The notes below the pieces were generated by a model. That model saw only the letters and a program-made list of their open reading frames with translations. It was not told where the DNA came from and made no database searches. From NCBI GenBank assembly GCA_964508225.1, contig CAZDRX010000013.1, positions 1-36,499 of the forward strand: a DNA stretch of 36,499 nt, read 5' to 3'. The first letter of the stretch is position 1. Every line of letters begins with the position of its first letter. The position numbers were made by a program, and so were the translations under genes. The stretch comes from CAZDRX01 sp964508225 (lineage in GTDB: Bacteria; Patescibacteriota; Gracilibacteria; Peribacterales; Peribacteraceae). This document shows positions 24,901-30,551 of this stretch, piece after piece.

Positions 24901-25085
24901 CTGCCGCCGTCGCTCGTCACGACCTTGAGGATCTGTCCCGCTGTCGCGTGCACGGGGAGAATCTCGTAACCGAGTACGCCCGTGACGATCACGAGTGCCG
25001 TGAAGATCGAACCTGCCCAGTGATTGAGCGTTTTGATGCGCCCGTGTAGGTGGAGTGCCGGTGAGGGAGTGAGATCAGTCTGCAC
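21921..25085 (-). CDS. Cohesin-like, Ig-like and SLH-domain cell-surface protein
   Basis: A 1054-residue surface protein. In order: a signal or anchor helix near 22-47; a cohesin-like beta domain at about 50-205 (TDLKVQTDSLNANSVDVILMY, the YDATGTNPVN loop, LGHIYWKV, ending DVLDAVENLTIAL); four Ig-like domains of the Big_5/SbsA type at about 210-670 (each starting like TFTSLSPSSGATGVS and having VTYTFSD/VFHVKD); three SLH domains at about 748-935 (YSDVPAGAWYESAV, FDDVPRVQWYAPFV, FTDIDPEAWYAKDL); a Ser/Ala-rich linker; and a C-terminal membrane helix (about 1027-1050). SLH domains normally hold proteins on the cell wall polymer; here a membrane helix is added. The start is GTG at 25085, overlapping the dockerin gene by 11 bases, so they are translated together and may bind each other. 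Confidence 0.88.
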   Translation of the reverse strand: MQTDLTPSPALHLHGRIKTLNHWAGSIFTALVIVTGVLGYEILPVHATAGQILKVVTSDGGSTFYIGRCFRTDLKVQTDSLNANSVDVILMYNSSYLQPYTSSGCTIAATAIQTDGLFGSHPANTIGGGLVEVTGYDATGTNPVNTGAAPTDRLLGHIYWKVMAASGAYFLPFQFTLGSTIDTNMAQQNGDGSDVLDAVENLTIALAADAIGPTFTSLSPSSGATGVSVTTGVTYTFSDAGAGVATGTLVHTLNGTTKSKTFSGCTRTNSNRIPSCNVTMSSVGTLSYNTFYRVSATGSDLASPSANESNTVWTFTTEDDTDAPYITGFTPTNGSSGVAVNSNIVFHVKDYKANAGVTAGLGVAISTVSVTVTPASGAPITYTSASAQFGYTGTSADYTITINPTADFAQNTLISVTIDASDQHVAPNVMSQQSFSFTTTDSTAPIIGTYVPAQNATGVSPDANVTFHITDGGAGVSISNTTVVVNGTSYTSASPQFSYTGTSSDYAVTINPSSNFSGGATISVSITTQDLATTPNTATSSYSFTIENSCSTCSVDTEDPARFSTTATLDTTLSFHVKDTGVGILSSSITMTLSGNGAAMPTSPLTITGASAMVAITGTSADYAVTITLPAAIEANVAYSLLIEATDTDGRSMSPVGYTFMNQAFTTTTTTVVSNTCSSTATVSTTGGNSRRTTSLLADIKPADLPMILARKRLPGSNTVVTEQLSAEDARSVRVCYVDDLPVHAAAPGKTSYSDVPAGAWYESAVKAFLDLGILDASQPRFRPNDSSARAELAKVLGKLHGRIPDALPAILHFDDVPRVQWYAPFVEFAGEKGWMRGYQNCIGTHPCRVMPGATISRAEAVAMLIRFYELKATGTAPAFTDIDPEAWYAKDLATAADHCVLQGIGGTHRAAPSQPLTRAEMIVLLDRARHNLSYGMDCGDPDVRSSADMQTSSVMSGGAASSVQSEISSSSAPASSSASVPASEASASASSSSTATSSLSSVMTSSASSVGSAHAAATPSESNGTLTATLILIGAIGIGLLTRLATTVVAGSL

Positions 25086-25734
25086 CGGTGACGTTGAGAT
25101 TGGAGACAGCGTTCGTGAGATCGATGCCGTTGACCCGCGTATCGCGGTTTAAGTCGTAGCGCACGTTGAACGCCGTGAGGCCGCTCACGATCTGCGTGAG
25201 GTCGATGCCGTTCACTTTGTTGTCGCCGCTGGCACCGTTCACGTCGCCCGAGAGGAGAGGGCTTGTGCCCGCTGCGGTGAAGTCGATCGTCGTGTTCTGC
25301 GTGAGACTCTGGCTCGACTTCTTCACGCGGAGATGCGAGTAACCTTTCGCGGTGATGTCGTACGTTCCCGGATCCAGAGAGATCGTGAGTCCGCTGTACG
25401 TGCCTCCCGAGCCCGTATTCACGGTCTGGGAGAACAGCGGCGTGGTGCTGCCGATACTGCGGACCTCGACCGTGACGAGCGTGCCGTTGTTGCCGCTCGT
25501 GGGGACACGCTTCTCGGGAATGGCGATGAAGTTGAGCGAGAAACCGCTGCCGCTCGTCACGACGAACTGCACACCGGTGTCCGCTGTCTGGGCACCTGCA
25601 CTCAGAAGCGAGTAGAGGATCGCAAGCAGTGTGAACGCCGTGCATCCCAGCACGCTCACCCGGTGATCGCGGGCGAGTCCGTGCCATGCGGCATCGGCGG
25701 AATTGAACAGTGTGTTGATCTGACCAAAAGCCAT
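25075..25734 (-). CDS. Membrane-anchored dockerin protein
   Basis: From the ATG at 25734 the product has 219 residues. An N-terminal hydrophobic segment (VLGCTAFTLLAILYSLLSAGA) is a signal or anchor. Residues 50-150 are a beta-rich domain with an LDPGTYDITAKGYSHLRV stretch, like small carboxypeptidase-regulatory-like folds. The last 60 residues are a dockerin: two calcium loops, DVNGASGDNKVNGIDLT with three extra residues in the loop, and the canonical DLNRDTRVNGIDLT. Dockerins bind cohesins, and the next gene, overlapping by 11 bases, carries a cohesin-like domain. A near-consensus promoter lies so close that the mRNA should be leaderless. Confidence 0.85.
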   Translation of the reverse strand: MAFGQINTLFNSADAAWHGLARDHRVSVLGCTAFTLLAILYSLLSAGAQTADTGVQFVVTSGSGFSLNFIAIPEKRVPTSGNNGTLVTVEVRSIGSTTPLFSQTVNTGSGGTYSGLTISLDPGTYDITAKGYSHLRVKKSSQSLTQNTTIDFTAAGTSPLLSGDVNGASGDNKVNGIDLTQIVSGLTAFNVRYDLNRDTRVNGIDLTNAVSNLNVTGAD

Positions 25735-25740
25735 CAAGAT

Positions 25741-25769
25741 ATTGTAGCAGAAATACCTTCTTATGTCGA
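25741..25769 (-). promoter_or_regulatory. Promoter of the dockerin/SLH operon
   Basis: TCGACA (25769-25764), a 17-bp spacer, TACAAT (25746-25741). Only six bases separate the -10 box from the ATG at 25734. This is the best-supported leaderless start in the window. Confidence 0.75.
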
Positions 25770-25861
25770 CGCCCGGAATCGGGAGTGTTTGTGCAGTCAA
25801 AAACAGCTGCCGCAAGCGCTTCCTCTTGTTGACCGCTGTACCCTGTTCTAGAGTGACGTCC

Positions 25862-26848
25862 ATGCATCGTTTCCTGCGTCATGGAGTTCTCGTCGCCGCG
25901 CTGATTGTTCCCGCTGTCGCACTCGCCCAGAGCGAGCCCGCGGTGACGGCTTCGCCGAAGCCTGCCGCCATCCAGATTTCGCAGCAGTCGGGTGTGGAAG
26001 TCCGCGGAGATTTTCAGGTGGGCCCGACCCGCTTCGTCCTCGAGATGGATCCGGGAGAGACACGCACGATCGAGGTGCACCTGACGAGTCGCGAAGGCGA
26101 GCCGAGGAATTACACCATCGAGATTGAGGACTTCGCCGTCTCCGATGACGGTACCGACAGTATCCAGTTCTACGGCAACGGCGCCGGCCCATTCTCCGCA
26201 AAACCGTGGATTCAGCCCGCTGCTTCCTCCATTGATCTCAAGCACGGAGAACGCGCATTCGTCCCCGTGAAGGTGAGTGTCCCGAAGGATGCCTCCGTCG
26301 GTGATCACTACTCCGTCGTCCTCTTCCAGCGCACGCCGAAGCCCGACGATCAGGAACGCGGAGGATTCAACCTCGTCGCGAGAATCGGTGCACTCCTCCT
26401 CATCACCGTGAAGGGTGATTTGATCAAGCAGGGCTCCATGGAGAACTTCACGGTGAGCCGTCCCGTGTACTGGTCGCTCCCGTCCCAGTTCTCGATCATC
26501 TACAAGAACACAGGAACCGTTCATCTCACACCCACAGGCCATATCGAGCTCAAAAATATCTTCGGTATTCCGGTGGACGACATCGTTGTGAAGGACTGGT
26601 ACGTGCTCCGTAACTCCGTCCGCAGGCGCGATATTCTCTGGCAGCCAAAATTCGCGCTCGGGTACTACACCGCCACTCTGCACCTTAGCTCTGCCGGACA
26701 GCAGGATGCGACCGTCCAGAAGGTGTCGTTCTGGATCATTCCCGCGCTTCCGGTGCTCATCGCGCTCCTGGCGATCTTCCTCGTTTCCTTCGTCGTACAG
26801 GCCTTCTTCAGTCACTTCGAAATCAAGAAGAAGGGCAAGGGAGAGTAA
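25862..26848 (+). CDS. DUF916/WxLIP-like membrane-anchored surface protein
   Basis: A 328-residue protein with a cleavable signal peptide (FLRHGVLVAALIVPAVALAQ), two Ig-like beta domains and a C-terminal membrane helix (PALPVLIALLAIFLVSFVVQAFF) followed by a basic tail (EIKKKGKGE). The pattern resembles DUF916 proteins of Gram-positive WxL surface systems: MDPGETRTIEVHLTSREGE, a later PWIQPAASSIDLKHGE with VPKDASVGDHYSVVLF. The similarity is by motif order only. It is divergent from the dockerin operon with 127 bases between the starts. A possible -10 (TAGAGT, 25849-25854) is seven bases before the ATG. Confidence 0.6.
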   Translation: MHRFLRHGVLVAALIVPAVALAQSEPAVTASPKPAAIQISQQSGVEVRGDFQVGPTRFVLEMDPGETRTIEVHLTSREGEPRNYTIEIEDFAVSDDGTDSIQFYGNGAGPFSAKPWIQPAASSIDLKHGERAFVPVKVSVPKDASVGDHYSVVLFQRTPKPDDQERGGFNLVARIGALLLITVKGDLIKQGSMENFTVSRPVYWSLPSQFSIIYKNTGTVHLTPTGHIELKNIFGIPVDDIVVKDWYVLRNSVRRRDILWQPKFALGYYTATLHLSSAGQQDATVQKVSFWIIPALPVLIALLAIFLVSFVVQAFFSHFEIKKKGKGE

Positions 26849-26870
26849 GGGAGAAATCATCCATGACACT

Positions 26871-26901
26871 ATTTGCAATTCTTTGCAAATTCTGTCATAA
26901 T
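26871..26901 (+). promoter_or_regulatory. Promoter with overlapping inverted repeat, secreted paralog B
   Basis: TTGCAA (26873-26878), a 17-bp spacer, CATAAT (26896-26901). A perfect inverted repeat ATTTGCAA-TTCT-TTGCAAAT (26871-26890) covers the -35 box and part of the spacer, as repressor sites do. Confidence 0.6.
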
Positions 26902-26932
26902 AGTGGAAACAGATCACAAAAACACCCCATCT

Positions 26933-27709
26933 ATGTTCAGTTACCTCTTCAGAGAATTCTCGCGTGAACGCGCAAAGAAGGCGCTGATGTTGGGCGTGTC
27001 GTCCACGGTTCTCCTGTACTTCCTCCTCATCGCAATCGCGGAACCTCTCCGTGCGTTCGGAGCCACCACGGCCGATATGGTCGTGCAGTTCGTCGTGACG
27101 GGATCACTCTCCATGTCGTGCTCTGCGACATCGACCCTCGGTTCCGCTGTCGGTACAGGGACGTCCGGTACGGGTGCTCTCGCTACCGCATACTGTCAGC
27201 CTTCCACGAACAACTCGCTCGGCTACACCCTCACCTGGATCGTCCAGACGGGCTCCGGTGCGCCTGCCGTCCATGCCAACTGTACGAGTATCACGCCGTG
27301 TTACGGTACGGGACATCTTCTCAGCAACAACGTGACATCGGGCTATCCCGACATCATCCGTTCCATCCGCCTCGGCACCACGACGGCCACGCACTGGGAC
27401 ACGAATGCCCGCCGCATCGACTCCACGACGGTGCCGAGCGGTTCCGGTGCCCGTTGGGGTGCACGTCTCATGGCGAGCAGCACGACACCCGCCGGTGCCA
27501 CCGTCACCTGGGGTGCGGACACGGACGAGACGATGGGCTTCCTCGCGGTCAATACCGGCGCTGCCGTGAATATCGCGAAGCGCAATAATCCCACCTCCGG
27601 TGCGGGAGACCTGCAGAACTTCCTCTTCAAAGTCTTCATTCCGTCCGGCTCCTTCCAGCCGACGGGCACGTACAAGGCCACGATCAGGTTCACGGTGACA
27701 GACAACTAG
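26933..27709 (+). CDS. Secreted surface protein, paralog B
   Basis: A 258-residue protein from the ATG at 26933 (MFSYLFREFSRERAKKALM). Its N-terminus has a membrane or signal segment (LGVSSTVLLYFLLIAIAEPLRAFGA) and the rest is nearly the same as paralog A: cysteines in SMSCSA, AYCQP, HANCTS and PCYGT, the RWGARLMA and TWGADTDETMGFLAVNTG stretches, and the same C-terminus. The N-terminal tail differs from paralog A, so divergence is greatest before the signal helix. A promoter with an inverted repeat over its -35 box suggests separate control from paralog A. Function unknown. Confidence 0.75.
   Translation: MFSYLFREFSRERAKKALMLGVSSTVLLYFLLIAIAEPLRAFGATTADMVVQFVVTGSLSMSCSATSTLGSAVGTGTSGTGALATAYCQPSTNNSLGYTLTWIVQTGSGAPAVHANCTSITPCYGTGHLLSNNVTSGYPDIIRSIRLGTTTATHWDTNARRIDSTTVPSGSGARWGARLMASSTTPAGATVTWGADTDETMGFLAVNTGAAVNIAKRNNPTSGAGDLQNFLFKVFIPSGSFQPTGTYKATIRFTVTDN
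27010..27709 (+). repeat. Inverted repeat arm, matching 20982-21680
   Basis: See the partner arm; the two are in opposite orientation about 5.3 kb apart. Confidence 0.75.
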
Positions 27710-27744
27710 AGCGTCTCCGTATTCCGGATGACGTGTGATCTTGG

Positions 27745-27750
27745 TATGCT
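27745..27750 (+). promoter_or_regulatory. -10 box (TATGCT) of the LemA-like gene
   Basis: TATGCT ends seven bases before GTG 27758. An in-frame ATG falls inside this box and therefore is unlikely to be used. A small hairpin with a bulge (27713-27734) precedes it and might end the upstream transcript. Confidence 0.45.
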
Positions 27751-27757
27751 CTTCTCC

Positions 27758-28315
27758 GTGCTCAAAAAGATTCTCCTCGTCCTCGGCGTCGTCCTCATCG
27801 GACTCGCGATCTGGGTCACCATCGGAATCTCCCGCGTCGTCCGCGCCGAACAGGATGTCATGGGGCGCTTTCACGAGGTGGTGCAGTACTACGTCTCCAT
27901 GGATCAGGAGTACGTTCTGCCGCTTCTGTCCGCATCCGGAGGACTCATCGGGGTCGATCTGGAGAAGCTCCAGACGATCGACCGCCAGATGCGTGATCTC
28001 GGCAGTACGGTGAACACCGATGAACAGTACGACAAGCTGCTCATGATGCAGCGCACGATCATCCCGTTCCTCAGCACGGTGCCGTTCCCCGAAACATTTC
28101 AGGCAGCAGCGCTCTATCAGGAGTGGAGTCAGAATTGCACCAACCTCGGGAAGGCGAGTGGGCTCATCAAGACGTACAATGAAGCTCTCAGCCTCTACAA
28201 CGCGCGTCTCTCCTCGAATGCAGGAAAGCTCGCGGGTCTCTGGAAGCGCTGGGAGCACCATCAGTACCTGAGCATCGACGGCTCGCTCCAGGACGAGACA
28301 CAGATCAGCTTCTGA
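27758..28315 (+). CDS. LemA-like membrane protein
   Basis: From GTG 27758 the product is 185 residues: one N-terminal membrane helix (LKKILLVLGVVLIGLAIWVTIGI) and a helical domain outside or inside. The organisation and the LIKTYNEALSLYNARL stretch near the C-terminus resemble LemA (YN...YN pattern), but the usual IPNLV motif is replaced by VLPLLSAS. The role of LemA proteins is unclear. ATGs upstream in frame would lie in or above the -10 box. A small membrane-protein gene starts six bases after the stop, so they form an operon. Confidence 0.5.
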   Translation: MLKKILLVLGVVLIGLAIWVTIGISRVVRAEQDVMGRFHEVVQYYVSMDQEYVLPLLSASGGLIGVDLEKLQTIDRQMRDLGSTVNTDEQYDKLLMMQRTIIPFLSTVPFPETFQAAALYQEWSQNCTNLGKASGLIKTYNEALSLYNARLSSNAGKLAGLWKRWEHHQYLSIDGSLQDETQISF

Positions 28316-28321
28316 CACCGG

Positions 28322-28615
28322 ATGGCAAAACTCGTCCTCCTCCTCGCGGTCATCATCGGCATTCTCGTCGTGAGCCGGAGACTCCGGGCGATCATCTTCC
28401 ATATTCGGGTGCGTCAGTTTTTCGTGATCTTCTTCGTGCTCGTGGTGTTCTTCCTGATCGGCGGACTTGCGTATGCAGCCTGGAAATACTGGTGGCCGGT
28501 GTACATGAAGCAGCCGACGGTGCAGTGGACGGACACAACGCTCGAGCATGATGCCAGCCCCGTCACCCCCGGCGCGGGTGGTCCGGTGAAGCCCACGGAG
28601 ATTCAGATTCGATGA
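28322..28615 (+). CDS. Small two-helix membrane protein, function unknown
   Basis: A 97-residue protein with two hydrophobic helices (LVLLLAVIIGILVVSRR and FFVIFFVLVVFFLIGGLAYAAW) and a polar C-terminal tail with several Pro and Thr. The basic segment between the helices (SRRLRAIIFHIRVR) suggests it is cytoplasmic, placing both ends outside. No family recognised. It lies six bases after the LemA-like gene and probably is co-translated with it. Confidence 0.6.
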   Translation: MAKLVLLLAVIIGILVVSRRLRAIIFHIRVRQFFVIFFVLVVFFLIGGLAYAAWKYWWPVYMKQPTVQWTDTTLEHDASPVTPGAGGPVKPTEIQIR

Positions 28616-28644
28616 GCTTCGCGGCTTTCCGCAAGGTGCGATTC

Positions 28645-28673
28645 TTGAATTCACAGCGCGGAAAACTCACAAT
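28645..28673 (+). promoter_or_regulatory. Promoter of the third secreted paralog
   Basis: TTGAAT (28645-28650), a 17-bp spacer, CACAAT (28668-28673). Six bases then lead to the GTG at 28680, again the leaderless geometry. Confidence 0.6.
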
Positions 28674-28679
28674 TCCCGT

Positions 28680-29426
28680 GTGAAGATCCGGATCATCCAT
28701 TTCGCCCACGCCACGGTCGCGTTTCTCGCGCTCGCCGCCGGTACTGCCTACGCGAGTCAGGCTGCGACGGACTACACGATCCCGATGGACGTCATCGACT
28801 CCGGCGGTGTGGATGTGAGCAAGTCCAGCAACTATCTTCTCAGTGATTCCATCGGCGAACCGGTCGTCGGTTACGGTGCGTCCACGAACTACATCCTGAA
28901 CAGCGGTTACCGTCAGCCTTCCGCTGCGGAATTTCTCTCCATGACGTGTTCGCCGAATGCGGACATCGGTTCCGTCGCAGCCACAGGCCAAAAAACAGGC
29001 AGCGGCACATGTATCGTGTACACGGATGCGTACAACGGATACAACCTCTCATGGGCAATTCTGAGCGGCAGCGGGGGGCTCAATACCGGTTCACTCATCA
29101 GCCAGTTCAACGATACGGTGGGTCCTTTTACTCCCACAACTGCGAATGTACCGGACACATGGTCTGTGCCCGCCGGCAGTGCTGAGTGGGGTGCACGCCT
29201 GCGATCTTCCAGTGCAGATACGGGAGTGGAATGGGGCATCGATGGCCTATCGGAAAAATGGCTGAATATCAGAGAATCCAGCCGGACGATCGTTGTGCGT
29301 ACAGCCGCTACAACCCAGAGCGGATCGACCGAAATTCTGCAGTTCAGAGCCGAAGTGGGCTCGTCCGTGGTCCAGCCGACCGGCGTCTACCGCGCCACGG
29401 CGACCTTTACGCTCGTCGGATACTGA
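28680..29426 (+). CDS. Secreted surface protein, divergent third paralog
   Basis: A 248-residue protein starting at GTG 28680, with a signal peptide (KIRIIHFAHATVAFLALAAGTAYA). The C-terminal two thirds follow the layout of paralogs A and B: a Cys pair (SMTCSPNADIGSVAATG, GSGTCIVYT), YNLSWAILSGSGG, the AEWGARLRSSS turn, and the ending QPTGVYRATATFTLVGY. The N-terminal part (TDYTIPMDVIDSGGVDVSKSSNYLLSDSIGEPVVG) is extra and resembles a short repeat seen in other secreted proteins. Codon choice does not stand out from its neighbours. Function is unknown; a shared beta-sandwich surface domain is the simplest reading. Confidence 0.7.
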   Translation: MKIRIIHFAHATVAFLALAAGTAYASQAATDYTIPMDVIDSGGVDVSKSSNYLLSDSIGEPVVGYGASTNYILNSGYRQPSAAEFLSMTCSPNADIGSVAATGQKTGSGTCIVYTDAYNGYNLSWAILSGSGGLNTGSLISQFNDTVGPFTPTTANVPDTWSVPAGSAEWGARLRSSSADTGVEWGIDGLSEKWLNIRESSRTIVVRTAATTQSGSTEILQFRAEVGSSVVQPTGVYRATATFTLVGY

Positions 29427-29750
29427 GTGTTTAGGGCTGCTACCTCCTTGCATAAAGAATGGACTTGTTTCATAACCTTGAACTTTTGTCGGGTCCAATG
29501 TCCCGCACGAAGGTTCAAAAGGATCTGAAACCCCTGTCCTCAGCGGTTTCAGAATGCAATAAAACAACATTCCTGCAAGGAGCCCTTCGCAGCATCTTCC
29601 AGTCCGCATGAAGGCATTTCCGACAATATTTCCGATCGGTGATCGGGCACTTGTCAGATTCTGTGAACCAGTACAGAACAGACAGGTTCAGACAGTTCTG
29701 GCGTAAAATCAGAAACTGTGCTATTATAATCGCAAAGAAATACAAAATTC
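29427..29750. other. Intergenic region with several inverted repeats
   Basis: This 324-base stretch holds no convincing gene. It contains CGGG/CCCG nested in TTGAAC/GTTCAA (about 29478-29518), TCTGAAACC/GGTTTCAGA with a 12-base loop (about 29524-29553), CCGATC-GGT-GATCGG (about 29632-29646), TGAACC/GGTTCA (29664-29689) and a 10-bp direct repeat of CAGACAG (29679-29695). A TATAAT lies at 29725-29730. It may hold a small RNA or a regulatory leader. Confidence 0.55.
29725..29730 (+). promoter_or_regulatory. -10 box (TATAAT) before the membrane-tethered regulator
   Basis: A perfect TATAAT 20 bases before the ATG at 29751. No -35 match stands at the proper distance, which suits an activator-dependent promoter; the CAGACAG direct repeat lies 30-46 bases upstream of it. 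Confidence 0.55.
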
Positions 29751-30551
29751 ATGAACGCCCCCGCTGCACCCTCACCGGAGCAATTGCATATCTTACTCGC
29801 GCGCGCACAGCGTGACGGGCTCGATGTGACCGTGATCGAACGCCTCACGGTGATCCTGCATTTTGCCGAGCATCAGTACTCGATCAGCGAGACGTGCCGG
29901 CAGTTCGGCATTTCACGCAGCACGTTTCACCGCTGGATGGAACGCTTCGATCCGAACGATCTCTCGACGCTCGCCGACAAGTCCCATGAGCCGCTCAGCC
30001 TGCGTCAGTCTGCGATCGATCCTGCGACCGTCGAGCTCATCCGCCGCTACCGCATGCGCTACACCCAGATGGGCAAAGAGCGCATCTCCGAGCTTCTGCT
30101 GCGCGATCACAGGACGGAGATCTCGGCGTCCAGCGTGGGTCGCATCATCGACCGTGAGTGTCTGTACTTCGCCGATACGCCGCTGCACTGGAAGAAGCGC
30201 ATGGAGCATCAGCGCAGCGCACCCGACGCCGCGGCGATGGTCGATTCGATGCAGTCCGTCACGGCACAGACCGCTCACGCTCCGGCAACGGATTCCCACT
30301 CGCAACACATCACGGTCATCGCCGATGAATCCGATGATGAACCGAGAGCGATGCCGCGTCTCACATGGCAGGGCATGAAGCGTTTCATCATCGTCAGCAG
30401 CGTCATCACCAACGTCGCGTTCGTGTCGATCCTCATCGGCATGGCGCTCTTCGAACGTGTGACAGAGGCCCCCACCCCGAACCCGCGTCTTGATCTCGAG
30501 CAGCAGGAAGTCCTGCACGCGGCTCCCTCACCTCAGGTCTACATCCCGTAA
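29751..30551 (+). CDS. Membrane-tethered DNA-binding protein with transposase-type HTH domains
   Basis: A 266-residue protein. Residues 45-62 (SISETCRQFGISRSTFHRW) form a helix-turn-helix and residues 109-135 (KERISELLLRDHRTEISASSVGRII) a second one; together with the linking DKSHEPLS stretch they resemble the two N-terminal DNA-binding domains of IS481/IS3-type transposases. No DDE catalytic domain follows. Instead come a polar, acidic region (150-205), a single membrane helix at 211-234 (FIIVSSVITNVAFVSILIGMALF) and about 30 residues that should lie outside the cell. The topology is that of one-component membrane regulators such as ToxR or CadC. Its stop codon shares one base with the start of the giant fibre gene (TAATG). 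Regulation of that gene is inferred from position. Confidence 0.75.
   Translation: MNAPAAPSPEQLHILLARAQRDGLDVTVIERLTVILHFAEHQYSISETCRQFGISRSTFHRWMERFDPNDLSTLADKSHEPLSLRQSAIDPATVELIRRYRMRYTQMGKERISELLLRDHRTEISASSVGRIIDRECLYFADTPLHWKKRMEHQRSAPDAAAMVDSMQSVTAQTAHAPATDSHSQHITVIADESDDEPRAMPRLTWQGMKRFIIVSSVITNVAFVSILIGMALFERVTEAPTPNPRLDLEQQEVLHAAPSPQVYIP

Noticed and set aside
24989..26917. Minus-strand frame of 642 codons across the dockerin and DUF916-like genes
   Set aside because: It overlaps two well-supported genes and reads through their divergent promoter region; composition is that of a shadow.
29751..30551. Possible insertion sequence (IS481/IS3 type)
   Set aside because: No DDE catalytic domain and no terminal inverted repeats; a membrane helix takes the place of the catalytic part and the frame is intact.
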